In this document: positions 6,953 through 8,420 of the stretch, in pieces
How positions within the stretch are numbered: the first letter of the stretch is position 1
Layout: each line of letters starts with the position of its first letter
Assembly: GCA_027492415.1 (NCBI GenBank)
Contig: JAPUEV010000235.1
Coordinates: 2,513 to 10,932, forward strand
Length of the DNA stretch: 8,420 bases
Direction: 5' to 3'
DNA from: Ignavibacteria bacterium
Lineage (GTDB): Bacteria > Bacteroidota > Ignavibacteria > Tepidaquicellales > OLB5
The notes under the pieces: generated by a model
The model's input: the letters and a program-made list of their open reading frames with translations, nothing else
Databases searched by the model: none
What the model was told of the DNA's origin: nothing
Position numbers and translations under genes: made by a program

Positions 6953-8420
6953 TGCCTGTCTCTTCCAGTATCTTTACAAATTCATCAAGCGTCTTCACAG
7001 GAAGCCTGCAGGCAAAGTTCTCACAAACATATGCTGTTGTTTCGTTGCCCGGCTGAACAATCTTTGATGCGAATGTAATGCTTTCCGGTGCCTTATCAGG
7101 CTCAATACTTACAACCACTTTCCCCGGTATAAACCTCGCCGAAACCTCCCGAAGCATTCTGTATGCCATTTCATCACTGGTTTTTCCTGCAATAATTATC
7201 TGCTTTGGCTTATTCAGCAGCAGCTCCAGCGCAACAAGCATTTGCGGCATAGCATACGGCATCCTTTCCAGCTTTCCGCTGAATGCAAGCACAGACCTGT
7301 AAGCCATATCATACCATTTGGTGTTACCTGTCAATGCTGAAAGCCTTAACAGGTTAATAATTGCCACGGAGTTCCCTGTCGGCTCCGCGGAGTCATAATC
7401 TTCCTTTGTCCTTACAAGTATACTCTTATCATTGCCTGAAGTATCAAAGAATCCGCCTTCGGCTTCATCATAGAAATCATTTATCATTATTCCCGTAAGC
7501 TCTGCTGCAAGCTTAAGATAGCTTTCATCAAAAGAGGCTTCGTAAAGATCGATCAGTCCCTGTGCAAAGAATGAAAAGTCATCAAGCGTCGCATCAATTT
7601 TTGCTTCACCATCACGGTACCTGTGGAGCAGTTTTTTACTTTCTGCATCATACAGGTTCTTTATGATAAAATCCGCAGCGCCTTTTGCGCTAGTAAGATA
7701 TGAAGCTGTATTGAAAACACTGTAAGCTTTGGCAAAAGTGCTTATCATCAGCCCGTTCCATGAAGTAAGTATCTTATCATCGAGGTGCGGCTTCGGGCGT
7801 TTTTCACGCTCACGGAAAAGTATCTCCCTGCACTCCTTAAGTATCCTGTTAATTTCGTCAGTTGATCCTTCATACTCATTGGATGTTTCTGATAATGTAT
7901 GTTTAATATATAGAATATTTTTTTCTACAAACACGCTGTGCGGGTCACTGCCCTGCGGCGCATTGCCGTGATCATTTACGCCGTAATAATAGCAGAAGAT
8001 ATCAGTATCATCACCAAGCAGCTCAAATATTTCTTTCTTTGTCCATACATAACAGGCGCCCTCTTCCTTTTCATGCGGGTCAGCTGCGTTTATAGCTGAC
8101 TCTGCATCTTCAGCGGAATAAAACCCGCCGTTTTTATCTCTCATCACCCTGTTCACATATGCCAGTATATCCTTTGTAACATCACCAAAGTAATTATCAC
8201 CTGTTATTTGAAATGCCTCGAGGTAATTTACAGCCAGCTGCGACTGGTCGTACAGCATTTTTTCAAAATGCGGCACACGCCAATAACGGTCAACTGAGTA
8301 GCGGTGGAATCCCCCGCCTAAATGGTCATACATTCCGCCTCTTGCCATCTGAAGAAGTGTGCGGATAACCATTTGCAGTGATTCCGAATCATCAAATCTA
8401 TTGTATGCCCGCAAAAGGAA
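6939..8420 (-). CDS. DUF255/YyaL (SSP411, spermatogenesis-associated protein 20)-family protein, N-terminus outside the window
   Basis: The frame is open to the window edge, giving 493 visible residues; a TTG at 8414 is internal (the frame continues upstream as F-L). Members are usually around 650-700 residues, with an N-terminal thioredoxin-like DUF255 domain followed by an (alpha/alpha)6-barrel like N-acylglucosamine 2-epimerase. Only the barrel part is present here. The hallmark segment begins GGMYDHLGGGFHRYSVD and continues RYWRVPHFEKMLYD (residues about 28-58). Further conserved pieces are ACYVWTKKEIFELLG, LDDKILTSWNGLMI, ATLDDFSFFAQGLIDLYEA, YDSAEPTGNSVAIINLLRL, and a C-terminal YVCENFACRLPVKTLDEF. 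The family is widespread from bacteria to animals; its reaction is not established, though a sugar-processing or redox-linked role has been supposed. It is the first visible gene of a minus-strand operon with the CYTH and alpha/beta-barrel genes. Confidence 0.93.
   Translation of the reverse strand, partial: FLLRAYNRFDDSESLQMVIRTLLQMARGGMYDHLGGGFHRYSVDRYWRVPHFEKMLYDQSQLAVNYLEAFQITGDNYFGDVTKDILAYVNRVMRDKNGGFYSAEDAESAINAADPHEKEEGACYVWTKKEIFELLGDDTDIFCYYYGVNDHGNAPQGSDPHSVFVEKNILYIKHTLSETSNEYEGSTDEINRILKECREILFREREKRPKPHLDDKILTSWNGLMISTFAKAYSVFNTASYLTSAKGAADFIIKNLYDAESKKLLHRYRDGEAKIDATLDDFSFFAQGLIDLYEASFDESYLKLAAELTGIMINDFYDEAEGGFFDTSGNDKSILVRTKEDYDSAEPTGNSVAIINLLRLSALTGNTKWYDMAYRSVLAFSGKLERMPYAMPQMLVALELLLNKPKQIIIAGKTSDEMAYRMLREVSARFIPGKVVVSIEPDKAPESITFASKIVQPGNETTAYVCENFACRLPVKTLDEFVKILEETGSEEP

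Noticed and set aside
7078..7971. Plus-strand open frames (7078-7302 and 7729-7971) inside the DUF255/YyaL-family gene
   Set aside because: Low-complexity, serine-rich translations opposite a strongly conserved gene; no independent support.
1..8420. Defence system, CRISPR, mobile element or tRNA
   Set aside because: No repeat-spacer arrays, transposase, nuclease or integrase motifs, terminal repeats or tRNA-like cloverleaf were seen in the genes or gaps.

Overview
The window is AT-rich bacterial DNA. It most likely comes from the Bacteroidota/Ignavibacteriota side of the FCB group, probably an Ignavibacteria-type bacterium. The best evidence is the C-terminal sorting domain of the first gene, which has the NYPNPFNPVTNIKFDIP form typical of proteins exported by type IX secretion in Ignavibacteria and relatives. 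Two large kinase genes start without a visible Shine-Dalgarno site, which is common in this group. No tRNA, rRNA, CRISPR array, insertion sequence or integrase is visible.

Plus strand, left to right. Positions 1-1170 hold the 3' part of a large secreted protein: a ConA/LamG-like module, a fibronectin III domain and a type IX sorting domain, closed by a strong intrinsic terminator. Positions 1337-3151 and 3349-5142 encode two paralogous soluble histidine kinases, each with about seven TPRs, a coiled-coil linker, a HisKA domain and a HATPase domain. Neither has a membrane segment, and no response regulator is encoded nearby. The second kinase overlaps by 19 bases a small cupin gene (5124-5492), which starts with TTG behind a good Shine-Dalgarno site. 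The cupin therefore probably belongs to the kinase transcript. A bidirectional terminator (5513-5548) then separates the two convergent halves of the window.

Minus strand, right to left. A DUF255/YyaL-type protein (SSP411 family, N-terminus outside the window), a CYTH-domain protein and a small alpha/beta-barrel protein are packed with a 14-base overlap and a 2-base gap, so they form a likely operon. After 80 bases comes a small predicted lipoprotein gene, which ends at the shared terminator.

The kinase pair and cupin look like a small intracellular signalling module: TPRs for protein-protein sensing, kinase output to an unlinked regulator, and a cupin that has lost all the usual metal-binding histidines. 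This is the most interesting unit, but its novelty is not proven from sequence alone. The minus-strand genes look like an ordinary housekeeping or accessory operon of poorly characterised families.
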